NCBI RefSeq assembly: GCF_030272615.1
Contig: NC_081412.1
Location: 340,257,370-340,321,369 of the forward strand
DNA from: Cryptomeria japonica
Lineage: Eukaryota; Streptophyta; Pinopsida; Cupressales; Cupressaceae
Direction of reading: 5' to 3'
DNA length: 64,000 nucleotides
Made by a program: the position numbers and the translations under genes. Below, one piece after another: positions 34,852 through 46,679 of the stretch; position 1 is the first letter of the stretch, and the number at the start of each line of letters is the position of its first letter. The notes under the pieces were generated by a model. It was not told where the DNA came from. It made no database searches and worked only from the letters and a program-made list of their open reading frames with translations.

Positions 34852-37030
34852 TAAGCTTATGGATCTTACTATTGAATTAAAATATGCCAATCTTAACCCG
34901 TGATTTCCCCAACTATACTCTGTGTTGATTTTAAGGTAGTGCTCGTTAACCACAGGCAAACATTAGATCTGTTGCCTTCCCAACCATAGACGATAAGCTC
35001 TTATCGTCACCCCCAAGCACGCTACATAAATTTCTCACCATCAATTGATCTGCTTGTACATGAATTCGATCTGCCTGATTATGATCGAACTTGTTGTCTT
35101 ATCTTTGTTCCAAAGAGGGAAGACCACGTCCATATATATCCGTCGAAAGGAGATATCCAAGAGTTGGCTCTCATCAAGGAGGCACAACCTTCATGAAGCA
35201 TCGCATGCCTTCAAACGAGGGGTGGCGGACTTTAACCAAAAGTCGGCCCCTTTGAGACAAATCCGGTAAGTCAAACTCGATAATGTATTGGCCTTACACA
35301 TTTGATCTTGCTGAGTCGGCCTGTAGGATTTCTACCGACGCTATATCATCAACACTCTGCAGCAGTACACTTAAGTCTTAAACAAAAAATATGACACAGC
35401 CTGAATTATATTATATAGTTAGATGAGATAAAATTAACACAAGAAGGATTTCCTCACAACCAGGCAGATCACTTACCTTGGTTGGACTTAGGTCACACAG
35501 CGACCTCCACGTTTAAATTTTTCCAGTGCATGTATAACTAGCCTTTATTAAGGAAAGGATCTTATGAAGTTGTCACTATGTTTGTAGTTGGCGTGTGTTA
35601 TTCTCTGGTGAAAAGCTGCCAATGCCTTCTTTATCCTGAGATGTTGCTAGCAGGCAGATATAAGAATGCTCAGCACACATAGCACATGCCCAGCTAGAAA
35701 TTTTGTTCCGGACACTAGTCTTCCATTATTCACCCTGTTATAATCATGCAAAGAATGTTCTAAAACGGACCTTCGGCTCCTCTATGGACTCTGGAGAAAA
35801 AAAAAAAAAAAATCCCTCCAATAAATTGGTGGAAAGAGAAAAGACTGGTACATACTACATGCACATTACCACCTGGAACAATTTAACAATTAAGTAAAAA
35901 GTGAAATGAATGGATAACATGACCCTAGAAAATGGGGAAATAAAAACTTAAGGGATGAATGCAATGTTCCTGTCTCCATAGTGAGTGTCAATAAAACTCC
36001 AACCCTACATGAAACCAAAAGTGTCTGAAATAATCTCCTCTAGCTCATGAATGTAAAGTCCAGAATATGTTGGGGTAGAGAGAAAGAGAGCCTGTTTAGC
36101 GCCTGTAATACTAGTCTCTAGACTCTCTCTAGTATGTATCTTGCCAACAGTAAACTCGTGATTTGATACCATCAAGGTTAAAAGCCCAAAAGGAGTAAAT
36201 ATTAGCCCACTTATTTATCTAAGAACGTTAACTACTGCGATTGCATGTTAAATAATGCAAAAGATCTTGATTAAAACAATTCAGCGGGATAATCCTAACT
36301 ATACATTGAAAAATCATTAAGAAATGAATCACCTGCTGATCAAGGTACAGAGCAATAAAAGTGGGACAAATTAATTTCTGGAGCGGCAATTTCTTGATGA
36401 TTGTCAACACTAGCTTTAAATAAAAAGAAAAGAAGGAACTCAAACTTACCACTGTTACTAATTTTGAATAATGGTGCAAAGGAATACAAATAAATGATTC
36501 AATAGTTAATTGGAAATAGCTTAATTCAGGTGCATCAGGATCCTTTTGTATTTCCGGAAAAAACTGCCAAATAACAAGCTATAATTGCATATTTTGTCAT
36601 GTGTTTCACATCCTGATCATTGATCATGGATCATGGATCCGAAACATTTATACAAAAATCAAACAAACATTTTTTTCCAAATGCTGCTCAACTGAAGCAG
36701 TAATTGGTTGAGTTTTATTAAATTTTGGTGTTAATAAAAATTGGCAGGTTTAAACATGGTCTCCTCATAGGAGCCGCCTTCCCAAGGTACAATTCTAAAT
36801 TAGGAATTTTGAGGTGCACTTTTACAAGGAGACTAACTGATCAAGCTAAATTCTGACCCCTACAATTGCAGAGTGTGCAGATTTCTCCATCTAGATATCA
36901 AAGACGTCGTTAAGTATTTTCCTTCACGGAAAACTCATGGTAACCACGCGATTGTGTTGAAAAAAGTGTGTTAAGTCGAAAGAAAATAGTTTTGAATAAA
37001 GACTAGTGCTGTTTTTAGATGCGAAGGGGA
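34852..37030 (-). other. Intron 1, right end
   Basis: No supported gene is present. A 74-codon open stretch at 35045-35269 has no recognisable domain. The rest is AT-rich with an A-run near 35797. Confidence 0.4.
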
Positions 37031-37094
37031 GTTTTACTCACAATCACGAGAGGAGGAGGGGGAGAGAGGGGGGTTTTACTCACAATCATGAGAG
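37031..37094 (-). repeat. Duplicated exon 1 splice donor, 42 bp apart
   Basis: The plus-strand string GTTTTACTCACAATCACGAG at 37031 recurs at 37073 with one change. On the minus strand each copy supplies an ATTGTGAGT donor. The offset of 42 bases is a multiple of three. Confidence 0.9.
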
Positions 37095-37254
37095 ACACTT
37101 GTCTGAGCTGAAGCTTTTTAGCGCCAAGAATCTTCTGACCAATGGCATCACTGCAACCAGCCAACACCCCTGCGGTTATGGCCTTAGTTCGTAAAGGGTG
37201 GAGCTGCATTTGCAACATATATTTGTGCCATGTTTTCTTTACACCCTCCGCCAT
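37084..37254 (-). CDS. PMP22-like gene, exon 1 (start codon)
   Basis: This 57-codon exon opens with ATGGCGGAG in strong plant start context and reads MAEGVKKTWHKYMLQMQLHP, LRTKAITAGVLAGCSDAIGQ, then KILGAKKLQLRQVSLMI. The HPLRTKAITAGVLAGCSDAI block is the N-terminal signature of plant PMP22/Mpv17 proteins and contains the first membrane helix. The donor GTGAGT after ATT gives the family spacing to the GPFGH motif in exon 2; an earlier GTGTCT would shorten it. Upstream there is no in-frame alternative ATG with support. Confidence 0.92.
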
Positions 37255-37450
37255 CTCTGTTTCCTGCCCTGCTCACTTTGACTCCTCCCTTTTTTTTTGA
37301 TTCGGAGGCCTCCATCATATAAGGAAGAATATTCTAATTTTAACTGTTTCCGTTCCGTGCTATTTTTTTGGTTGCCCCGTTTATTTTTGTTTTCCACGAA
37401 TTATATGTAACGGCCGCCTCGTTACCAGTAAGGAAAAAAAGCACGTGCAA
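37255..37450 (-). promoter_or_regulatory. Putative promoter and 5' UTR of the PMP22-like gene
   Basis: On the minus strand a TTATATGA element (37315-37323) lies about 65 bases before the start codon, and a CACGTG G-box (37442-37447) lies about 190 bases before it. A purine-rich run and GGAGGAGTC follow the TATA-like site. The match to a TATA consensus is weak. Confidence 0.35.
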
Positions 37451-40400
37451 ATCTAATAGTTAAAAGTAGGTGAGTGGACCAACTGAAGCAATTCATAAAA
37501 CCCATTTTCTCGTGCGTTGAATATTTATGCTCAAAACCCTATCTCAACATTGAAGTTAGAAATATGAGGGCGATTAGGTTCTTCATTATCATCTTGAATA
37601 AGAAAAGGTCATGATAAAGTTTGATTGTTCGATAGACTATTTTAAATCGGAAAGTTAAAAGTATTTCTTTTTCTTTCTTTCTTTCAATTTATTCAAATTT
37701 GAAACTTAGAAGAAATTAAATAATCATATGAAAATTCTAACTTTTTTATCAATTTTTTGGTGTTTTAGTAAATAATAAGTTATATATTTACAACATTATA
37801 TTTGAAATAATGCTACTCTATAAATTCAATATTAGATTTTTTTTATTATAACACATTTTTTTTAATTAAAAAAATTATTCAAGTAACATATATATTTTTA
37901 ATAATCTATATTTCTCACTTACTTTATATAGATTATTAAAGATATACATAGTAGTAACATCTATAGTCGCAACATGTCAAACATTAAATGAATTATCATT
38001 ATACGCATAAAATAAGTAATAATTGTGCTAGATTGTTATTTTTATTTAAATTCTTGTTATTTATGTTATCTTGTTTTTCCTCCCTATGTGAGTTATAGTT
38101 ATATTAAAAACAAAAAAAAACAAAAGAAAACTTTAGAATAGTAATAATGTGTATTTTTCTTAATAATTAATTGAATTATTAACAATTAACGTTAGTGTCA
38201 TAATTTATTTTGAGGTTGATTCCCACCTTTTTTCATGTGTCATCTAATTGATTCCCCTATTGTTGGTCCCCCATGGAGGTTTTCTCTTGTTTCCCCTTAC
38301 TATGGGGTCATGGATGATAGCTTAGCTTAGACTATTGTTCATAGGAGGAGCAGTCATTCTACTACTCTCCTTCCTCATACTTGTATTAAGGAGAAGTCTT
38401 GAATTTAGGGTTGAGACCCTTATTTCTCATTGATTCTTTGCTTCAATCAAAAGCTTTTTAGTCTTTGTGTGACTATCAATCTCACTGCTAGTAATACTCT
38501 ATCTTCTTGCCATGATGGTTGTCTTTATTGTAACAGGTTGGGGTATTTCACGAATTTATCTTAATCAAAATATTAGGGTCATAATTAGGGTTAGGGTCAA
38601 TGTTAGAGTTACAACTGGTGCTAGAAATTACCTTTTATGAACTCTTAATTTAATTAGTAAAGTAAATTTGATAAATGCATATGATAAGACATATAATGAA
38701 AGGAAAATATATTTTACAAAACAAATTGAGATCTTGTGTATTTATAAATTGAATTCATACTTACAAAAATGATCTTATACCAAAGACAAAACTACAACCT
38801 TGAAAATAAACTTACACAAAAAAATGAACCTCAATTGTTTTTTATTAAGGCAAAAACAGGTTTTGAAGGGACCTAAAACCCTTTAAACGAACTCCAATTG
38901 TTAAAAATAAGAAAAAATATGAAATAATATCATTGCTAATTCAAACTTCTACAAGAATATTCTAGGATTAGAGAATTCTCCAAAATCCTCAATTATAAAA
39001 GGAGCTGGAAAGTAATGTTTTGATATAAGAGAAAAGATTTGAGTGTTTAAATTATGAGAAATGAGAGAACTTAATTGTACATATTTATATTTGATGGATG
39101 GAATACTAGAGGAACATCTATTACTGTATTCTTTTTTTTCATTAATTTATGCAAGGTAGATGAGCATTTGCCACTATCTAAGATAACATGTTTAATTTGT
39201 AAAATATTTATTTGTGGTTTTTCATCAATATGAGTGTCTATTAAATATTGTCATTTATTAATATTTTTATTCATAAAGTCTTTAAAGTTAAGATTATATA
39301 GCTTATTTTTTTGAATAAAATAGATTTTAATCTTTATTGATTATGGAAATGTATGTTTATATTCAATAGTGACAAGAGTACAAATTAACAAAATTAATGC
39401 ATCAATGACGACATTAGAAAGCCAATGAAAGGTGTAGCATATGCCACAATTTTATTCTTAATATATCATACCTTATTTTATTATTTTAAAATATATGTAA
39501 TTATTTTTAAAGAACTAATTAGTGAAACATATTAATTTTTTAATCGGTAAAATAAATATATAAGATTAGTAACTAATTAATACTAACATGTCTTTCAATA
39601 ATCTCAAGTTTAATTATGGTGTAGATTTAAAAATCTATCTATCATCCTTTAGTTTAAGCATATTCATTCAAGAAATTAAGGCTCGTGACTCCACTTTAAA
39701 ATGCCTCATGGAGATTTGATTGGAGGAAAACTTTCCTTGGCACTACAAATTTCAGTTTTTTAGGGAGTAACATGAGGTAGCCATCGTGGAACAATAAGCA
39801 TATATACAAGGAAAGTTATCAAGGAAAAGGGGGAGGATTAGAGTTTTAGATAGGTATCCTTAGTGTATGGTTTCATATTTATGATTTATGATTATGATTA
39901 ATGATTATCATTAGAAGGTATTGCGTAGCAATTTAGAGAATCCTACAAAAAGATCATAACTCTTAGCCAAGTCATTTTCACTATCTCCTTGGCTTGACTA
40001 GCAGCTTGTTTTTTTGCCTCCATTATTAAATACCCAACTAAGTGGCAACTCCAAATATGTGTTGCTATTCCAAATATTGTAAAAGATTTGATTTGATGGT
40101 GGAGTATATGCATCTTAATAGTACATTGAATAATAGGAAGATTTTAGGTTGAATGAGAAACAAATAATAGAGTTCTACCATGTAATTTGGTAGGAAAAAA
40201 GGGGAGAATCGTACCCTTTGAATATTTGTTTAATCTTTTAGTCCATCCCAAGATATCAAATTAGACATTGTTTCTAATTATTTTCATTGATATAAACTAT
40301 CATAGACCATTTTTTGTTCTTTAACACATAAAATGTGTCACAATTTGAATATAGCACCTCCATGAATCCTAAGTGGTATCATTCAAGACTATTAGGAGAA

Positions 40401-43400
40401 AAAAAATTGCATAATTAATCAGTGTTATTACTTCTCTCCACTATAATTTAGCAAGAAGGAAATAGAGGCTTAATCAATGCATTGCTTAGACTCATGATCT
40501 CATGGGGCATCGTGAGTAGATCATCATTTATCACTAAAAATCTTTGGCACTCAGGTTGTGTATTTTACCTCTACATTTATCACAATGTTTAATCTTAAGA
40601 TGTCAATGGTTGAGAGAACCTACATTAGAATCATCATAAGAAATTGGAATCTAATTCCAATCATTTACAGGGGCTAGTGTCTTTTCTTTTACATATCAAA
40701 CCATAAGACATTATGTTGATAGAGATTAAGCCTCTATCTCTACCTCCATTTCTCTAGTTGCTCATGACTCAACAAACCTATTTCATATTATAACTCATTA
40801 AAACTATTTGGTTGATTATGGTGACTACCAGCATTTACACCTTCAATAGCCTTCCCTATGACATACTATGATAAATTCATAATCACTATAAAATCTCACA
40901 TGTAAACCAAACCACCATATCAATTGTCAACCACTAACATCAATATTATTACTAATCACTACACAAAGCATCATAATAGGCAAAAAGACCAAATTAAATT
41001 CATCCAATGTGTCAAATAAACATAATTGTGTGTTGGCTTTGATTGTGCTCTCTTGAATTTAGAATCGAATCAATTACTTACTCAACTAAATCTTAGTATT
41101 TGTTTTTAATTTGCAACTATAAAAAAAACATCGATTGTTACAACAAAAGAAATCATCATTATTAATGAATTTAGGGATTGCACTTGCAAATCCGTAATCA
41201 TTTAATGGAATTACTAATCAATTTAGACTGGTTAATCCAATCATGATGTCTCTTAAAATTAGACCCATTATAGAACTAGACCTAATTTCTTCCTAAGTTT
41301 TGTTATTCCAAACATAATAAGGAGTATTATCATACAATATAGATTTTTAAAAAAAAGTGGATAAAATAACTGAATTATATTAATAAAATTATTTCTTGAC
41401 TATATATATTAATAAAAAAAAGTAATATATATATTAATAAAAAAGTGGATAAAACCACTAAGTTATTATTCGGATAATACAAATTTCGACATTTATATGA
41501 TCCATATATTAAACTAGATGTGAGTCATTAAGCTTTGAGCAAGGAATTTAAATGCAATTAGGATGGAACTTGTCTTTTAGTAAAATTACATTTATGATAA
41601 AATAAGAGTTAATCAAATAGATAAGTTTGTTGGATTTTTCTTAGGACTTTGTGAGGAGGCAAGCAAACAAAGGTCTAACAAAGCTCTATGATGGAGGAAA
41701 CTAGTAATGTCAAAGTTAATAAAACAATTTTTATTTTTTATTTTCTAAGAATGTTATTAGATCATTCAATTGTTCTTTGATTTTAAAATGTAATGAACAC
41801 TAAGTAGACTAGAGATTGGTTGAAAAATACTTTACTTCAGCTTTGAAGAGTAATAAGTGAAGTCAACCTTATTAATTGTAATAGTCTTTATAGACCCAAA
41901 ACGAATGTCATTCTTGAATGGTACTTATTTCTTGCATAATATAAATTTAAATAAAGAAATAATATAAATTTAAATAAATTATGTCAATTTGATACCAATG
42001 AACTTATTTCTTGATTTTTTTGTAATATATGTACTTGTGTGATACAATTTGATCACATATAGTGGCTTACTATTTACTTCCATTAAGCATTCTAGATATG
42101 TTTAATTAATTAAATAGATTGAATTTAAGTTTTAAATTTGATATGCTATTTTTTTATTTAAAAAAAAAACAATTTTGTAGAAGTAGTGTGTAAATTCTTA
42201 TTTATTATAAAATAGTTCAATTTAATTGTTCTAGTTGATAGAGTAGAATTTTAAATTTATTGTATCAATATTATTTCAAAACATTATATTAAGGATAACT
42301 TAAGATATTTACACTTTAAATTCTTCTATTTTCTAGCTTAGTTAAAAAACATAAACAAGATTTGAAATAAAACTAGTGTAATGGGTGGAAATAGGATTTA
42401 TAAGCTCATACATGCAAACTAGGAATTAAACCTACTTCTAATAATTATAATTAGAAGGAGAATGAACTCAATAGGCTCAACCCCAAACGTATTGGTAAAG
42501 GGTTGAGCACAAGGTGAATTTAGTACTCTTTGGTTGAGTTGAGGATGCTTATTGAAATGGTGTGAATTGAATGCATGAATTAGGGCTACTGATGGAAAAT
42601 TGACAATGATCACCATGCACGGAAACTATCAGAAAATATATGCAAACATGAAGTATAGATATGGAAATGGGAAGGAGAGATGAACCTATGTCTAAAATTT
42701 GAGCTCATAAATGTGGGTCAAGGATGCTAGGCAACCTTGACCCAATATTGTCAAGACAATAGAAAAAATTTCATAATTAAGATGTCACTATGAGTATCTC
42801 CCTAAACATTTATCAAAAAAATGTCAGACACTGGTGCTAGGTAACCTTGTCCTAGTGCTTTAAATTCTACAAAATAGGTTTCTATGTGTCTTTATCTTCT
42901 CTTTCAGATCATAAAATATTGTCTAGATCTTGTCACTTGCAAACACAAGAGGGGAACAAGTTGTTTTGATAGGGGTTCACCTAGGTTAAACCCTTAGTTA
43001 AGAATTAACCCTATGATGAATTGAAATGAAATTGAAAGTGTATCTTCAAAGGGGCCACATGGGCTTCACTTAATGAACCTGGGTTATATTACATGCATTC
43101 GTGGCATACTAAAGAATCCCCCTATTTTCAAAAAATATGTTGCCCTTAACTCATTTCTTGTCAATCCCTCCCAATACATACCTCAAATTAAAAACCCCCC
43201 TTATTTTCACCAAATATTGTATGTATCAATTTTGTCTTTAACATTTTCCATGCCCCTTTATATTTCTATCTTATGTTATGATAAAGAGTTGGTTGGGTTT
43301 TTAAGCATAATCCTAGATTTGGTAGAAGGTAGTAATATTAATTGATGGGTTGCATAAAATGTTTTGGGTTAAAATTTTCAAATAACCTTAGGCAAGCTTT

Positions 43401-43590
43401 TGTTTTAAATTTCAATTGACCGGCTCAACCAGTTCTCTCCTCTTAATTTGTCTCTAAGGGTTTTATCTCATTGTGTTAATCGGCCCCATGCTTAGGCTTT
43501 TGTTATTTTACCAGTTGGTATATTTTTTCCTTAGTCTTCACACGCATGTGTTTTATTTTCCTAGGTCATGTGTTAGTGCTTGTAAGTCCC
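37451..43590. other. AT-rich intergenic region
   Basis: No supported gene or bounded mobile element. Short local duplications occur near 41395-41455 (TATATATATTAATAAAAAA twice) and 41938-41980 (AATATAAATTTAAATAA twice). Confidence 0.5.
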
Positions 43591-43599
43591 CTCATATGT

Positions 43600-46010
43600 C
43601 CTAGTAACTTCATATTTAAAGCACATTCTTTAAGTCACTCTTAAGTGATGGCCCCACTTGGGAATCATTGGGTTGTCATTGAAGTCTATATCGCATTCAA
43701 CCGATCCACCAAGCTGATGTGGAAGTCCAAGATATAGTTTATCTAGTACCCAAATTGTACCATTGAGCATTCTTAATAATTAATTGAAAAACAAAACTTG
43801 TTATATTTGAATTTTTAATTAATTAAAAATCATGATCAATGGTCCAGTCTGGGTGCTACATACGCAATTCGGAACAGAAGCGACTTTTCATTGATACCCT
43901 TCTTGAAGCTTCAAAGACCTGATGGTGTCCACATGTCGATAAAATTCTATGTCCCAGAAACTTTAAAAATTCATCTTGCTTACTCATCAATGCACATGTG
44001 GATGGACACATCAGAATGAATAACCATCAACAGGATTTTTTTTCCAATCAACCAATCATTGTAGACAATTTTTCCATCATTTTAGCATTCCTATAGTTTC
44101 TAATTTTTTAAAAATTTAAATAATTTTAATAAAATTGATGTCGCCAACAATAATTGCAGCGCTGAATTGTCGAAGTAAAAAAAAAAAGTATTCACAATCT
44201 CTGTAATTTTTCAGTTGTTTTTTATCAAAAAGATATATTACTAATGATTTAAAAGTATTACAAAATTTGGAAGGATTCTAGAAAGACCTCATGAATCCAA
44301 ACTATCATGTCAAAAACAACGATTTAGTAGAATCACTGTAAAACCCATATACATTCTTCAGATTATAAAACAAAAGGGAAACCAAAAAAGTCTCTTACAA
44401 AATATAGCTCGCAGGCTTATACATTGTTCATATTATAAAATGAAAAAACAAATTGTTGGATTAGAGACATGCAAGATGAAGAAATGAAGAAGCAAAGCAA
44501 TCCTTAGACCTAGAATGGATTGATCTTGGAATGTTTGCCCCTGCCACACTTGGAGTCCCGGCTATGGTTCATCATCAGAACTAGAAGGCCAAACTTTATC
44601 TTCAATAACCAATCCAAGATGCTCTGGTTCATAGTTTGTGCCAAACCCTTCCTCATTGATGTATTCCTTGAACCAATTTCTACCTTTGTTGAACTTTAGA
44701 CCTAAAACTCTCTACACAAATCTCATATGCTTGATAATTTCTTCTATTCTTGCTACAAACACATCCACCAATAGCCCAAAAAGAATAGGCATCCTACGAA
44801 CTTGTCGATTCCCACAACAAGTTGCATAATAGTCCTGTGGGAGTGGAATGGTGAAATTGTTGTCAATATTATCAATGTCTATTTCAGTTTCTCCCAAAAC
44901 AATGTCATCAAAGAGCTTTTAACAAAAGCACATGGCTATCACCTATGTTTCTTCCGCCCTAATAATCAAAGCTAGGAATAGAACAAGGATGTTTTTATTC
45001 ACTCTTTATCTATGAGAAGTCGTGATTAAATCCTCCCCCATGATTTTTTTGACTGCATGAATGATGAGGGGGCTAGAATAATTCAAAACTCCTAAGAGAT
45101 GCCTATCTAAAATTTCCCAAAGAAAAGCCATTTGTTGCCTAGTAGAAATTAATCAGACAGGAGAATCCAAAGATGCAAAGCTAAAAAAAAGCAGCAAGGC
45201 AAATGGTGGGCAAATCATGGTAAAATGAAAGAATTGAAAAGTGAATTGAAATGGAATGCAAAAAGACACCAAAAAGAGAAGATGCAAATACCTAAATATA
45301 TCTAGAAAATTAAATAATTGAGAGAGAGATCATAAATGCAGAATAAATTTGATATGAGTAGAGGTCTTGGAAATCCGAAAACATATCCATCGCAAAATAT
45401 TCCCAGTTGCGTCGTACATAATTTGTCCATTGGCATGTGTGAGGGGAAGGTAAGAATGTAAGGATTTTAACCAAATATTAAATCACTATTAAATGAGAAA
45501 AAATGGATTTTGAGGAGAATGATTAAAAGGACCAGAGTCGTTATCTTTTTTTTATGCCAAAAGACCTCCCTATAAACCCTAGAGTTACCCATGCAATCCT
45601 TGTCTCTTTTTGTTATAATCATGCGGTGACTTCATGTAGTTGGTTTTTGGTCTCTTAAGTCATAACTTAAGCCTTTCACATCATTTTTGTGACCAGCCTT
45701 GCTAGCCACCCGGTTGCACATGCTTTAAGTCACTTCTAAGTTATGGTCCCACCACGAGATCATCAATCCCAGTGACTTGACGATACCAACATGGATAGAT
45801 CGATGATATCATGCACTTAAGAGAGGCTTTGATTCTATCTTGCCAACTCGCCTATGCACATGTGGATGGACACGCAAAAAGAGAAATCTTGTTGGTGAGA
45901 TTCTGCATCCTAGTCACATTTAAACATCATCTTGTCGACTTGCCAATGCATACATGGATGTACACATCAGAAGAAATGACCAATGATAAAATCTTATTAC
46001 ACATCCCAAT
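43600..46010. repeat. Two diverged copies of a dispersed repeat
   Basis: About 43600-44040 and 45640-46010 share TTTAAGTCACT..TAAGTGATGG-type and TCATCTTG..ATGCACATGTGGATGGACACATCAGAA-type segments. A third partial copy is at 57966-58047. No coding sequence belongs to it. Confidence 0.6.
44590..44915 (-). pseudogene. Unrecognised ORF fragment
   Basis: A minus-strand reading of about 100 residues runs through TIPLPQDYYATCCGNRQVRR and LVDVFVARIEEIIKHMRFV, is broken by one stop, and continues in frame as FNKGRNWFKEYINEEGFG to an acidic SSSDDEP end. I do not recognise it; it could be a transposon or gene relic. Confidence 0.35.
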
Positions 46011-46679
46011 GACTCGGCAATGGAGGAGGTTGTTAAACCATGATATATATGTGGAATCCACATCATCTGATAGTGCAATCAATAGAATGATATTGTGAGG
46101 GAGATGATGACACATATGGGAAAGTTTTAGCGTGCAACTGAGACAAAAAATCAGAGTTACATTTCGTCAGTGGTTTTTGGTATAATCAAAACTCATCGGT
46201 GATGGTTTTAAAATGTTTTAAATACCCAACGATGTCAAGTGTTGCAAACGTGTTGTAAAACCAATCGTCGGTTAAAAAAATTGTGAAATTTTTTCAAATT
46301 TTGCCAATGACCGTCGATCAAATCAAATCGATGGTGAAGTTTTAAAGTTGCTCAACTGCTCATTGTAAGGAATGAAAGCACCAATTCGAGAGAATTTTTT
46401 CAATTTTGAGGAAAAACTTGATTGAAGGTGAAAGAAAATGCAAGCTCGATCTCTAGAGATTGTGTTTCAGAGAAGCTAAAGAATAATTGTAGACAAGGGA
46501 ATTTAGATAGTGAGTTGCCTTCTTTCACGTTTTCTTGTATTACTCTGTAATTTGTGAAAGTTTAGAGGCTAAAAATTTAGAAACCATATCCATAGCAAGC
46601 AAAAAACCAAAAAACAATCTTTAGGGTTCCTTCGTAAAATTAAAAAACTAGAAAACATGTCAACCTCATCCAAAGCCTC

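Larger units (their letters stand above)
6590..37254 (-). other. PMP22/Mpv17-family gene span with giant introns
   Basis: Four minus-strand exons assemble into one open reading frame of 140 residues matching the N-terminal three quarters of plant peroxisomal membrane 22-kDa proteins (Mpv17/PMP22 family, usually about 185 residues). Exon 1 ends in phase 0, exon 2 in phase 0, exon 3 in phase 1 and exon 4 in phase 0, and each junction has a GT donor and AG acceptor. Introns measure 14324, 341 and 15580 bp, and the fourth exceeds 6.5 kb. The family forms four-helix integral membrane proteins, peroxisomal in plant PMP22 and thought to affect small-solute permeability. The C-terminal exon or exons, with the family's W-x-P and VP-x-x-R motifs, are outside the window. 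Confidence 0.85.

Noticed and set aside
37015-37106. Donor GTGTCT after the QLRQ codons of exon 1
   Set aside because: It would remove five residues between QLR and the GPFGH motif compared with the family spacing, while GTGAGT after ATT gives the expected spacing and a better donor.
37006-37194. Plus-strand 62-codon ORF
   Set aside because: It is antisense to exon 1 of the PMP22-like gene and owes its length to the purine-rich tandem repeat.
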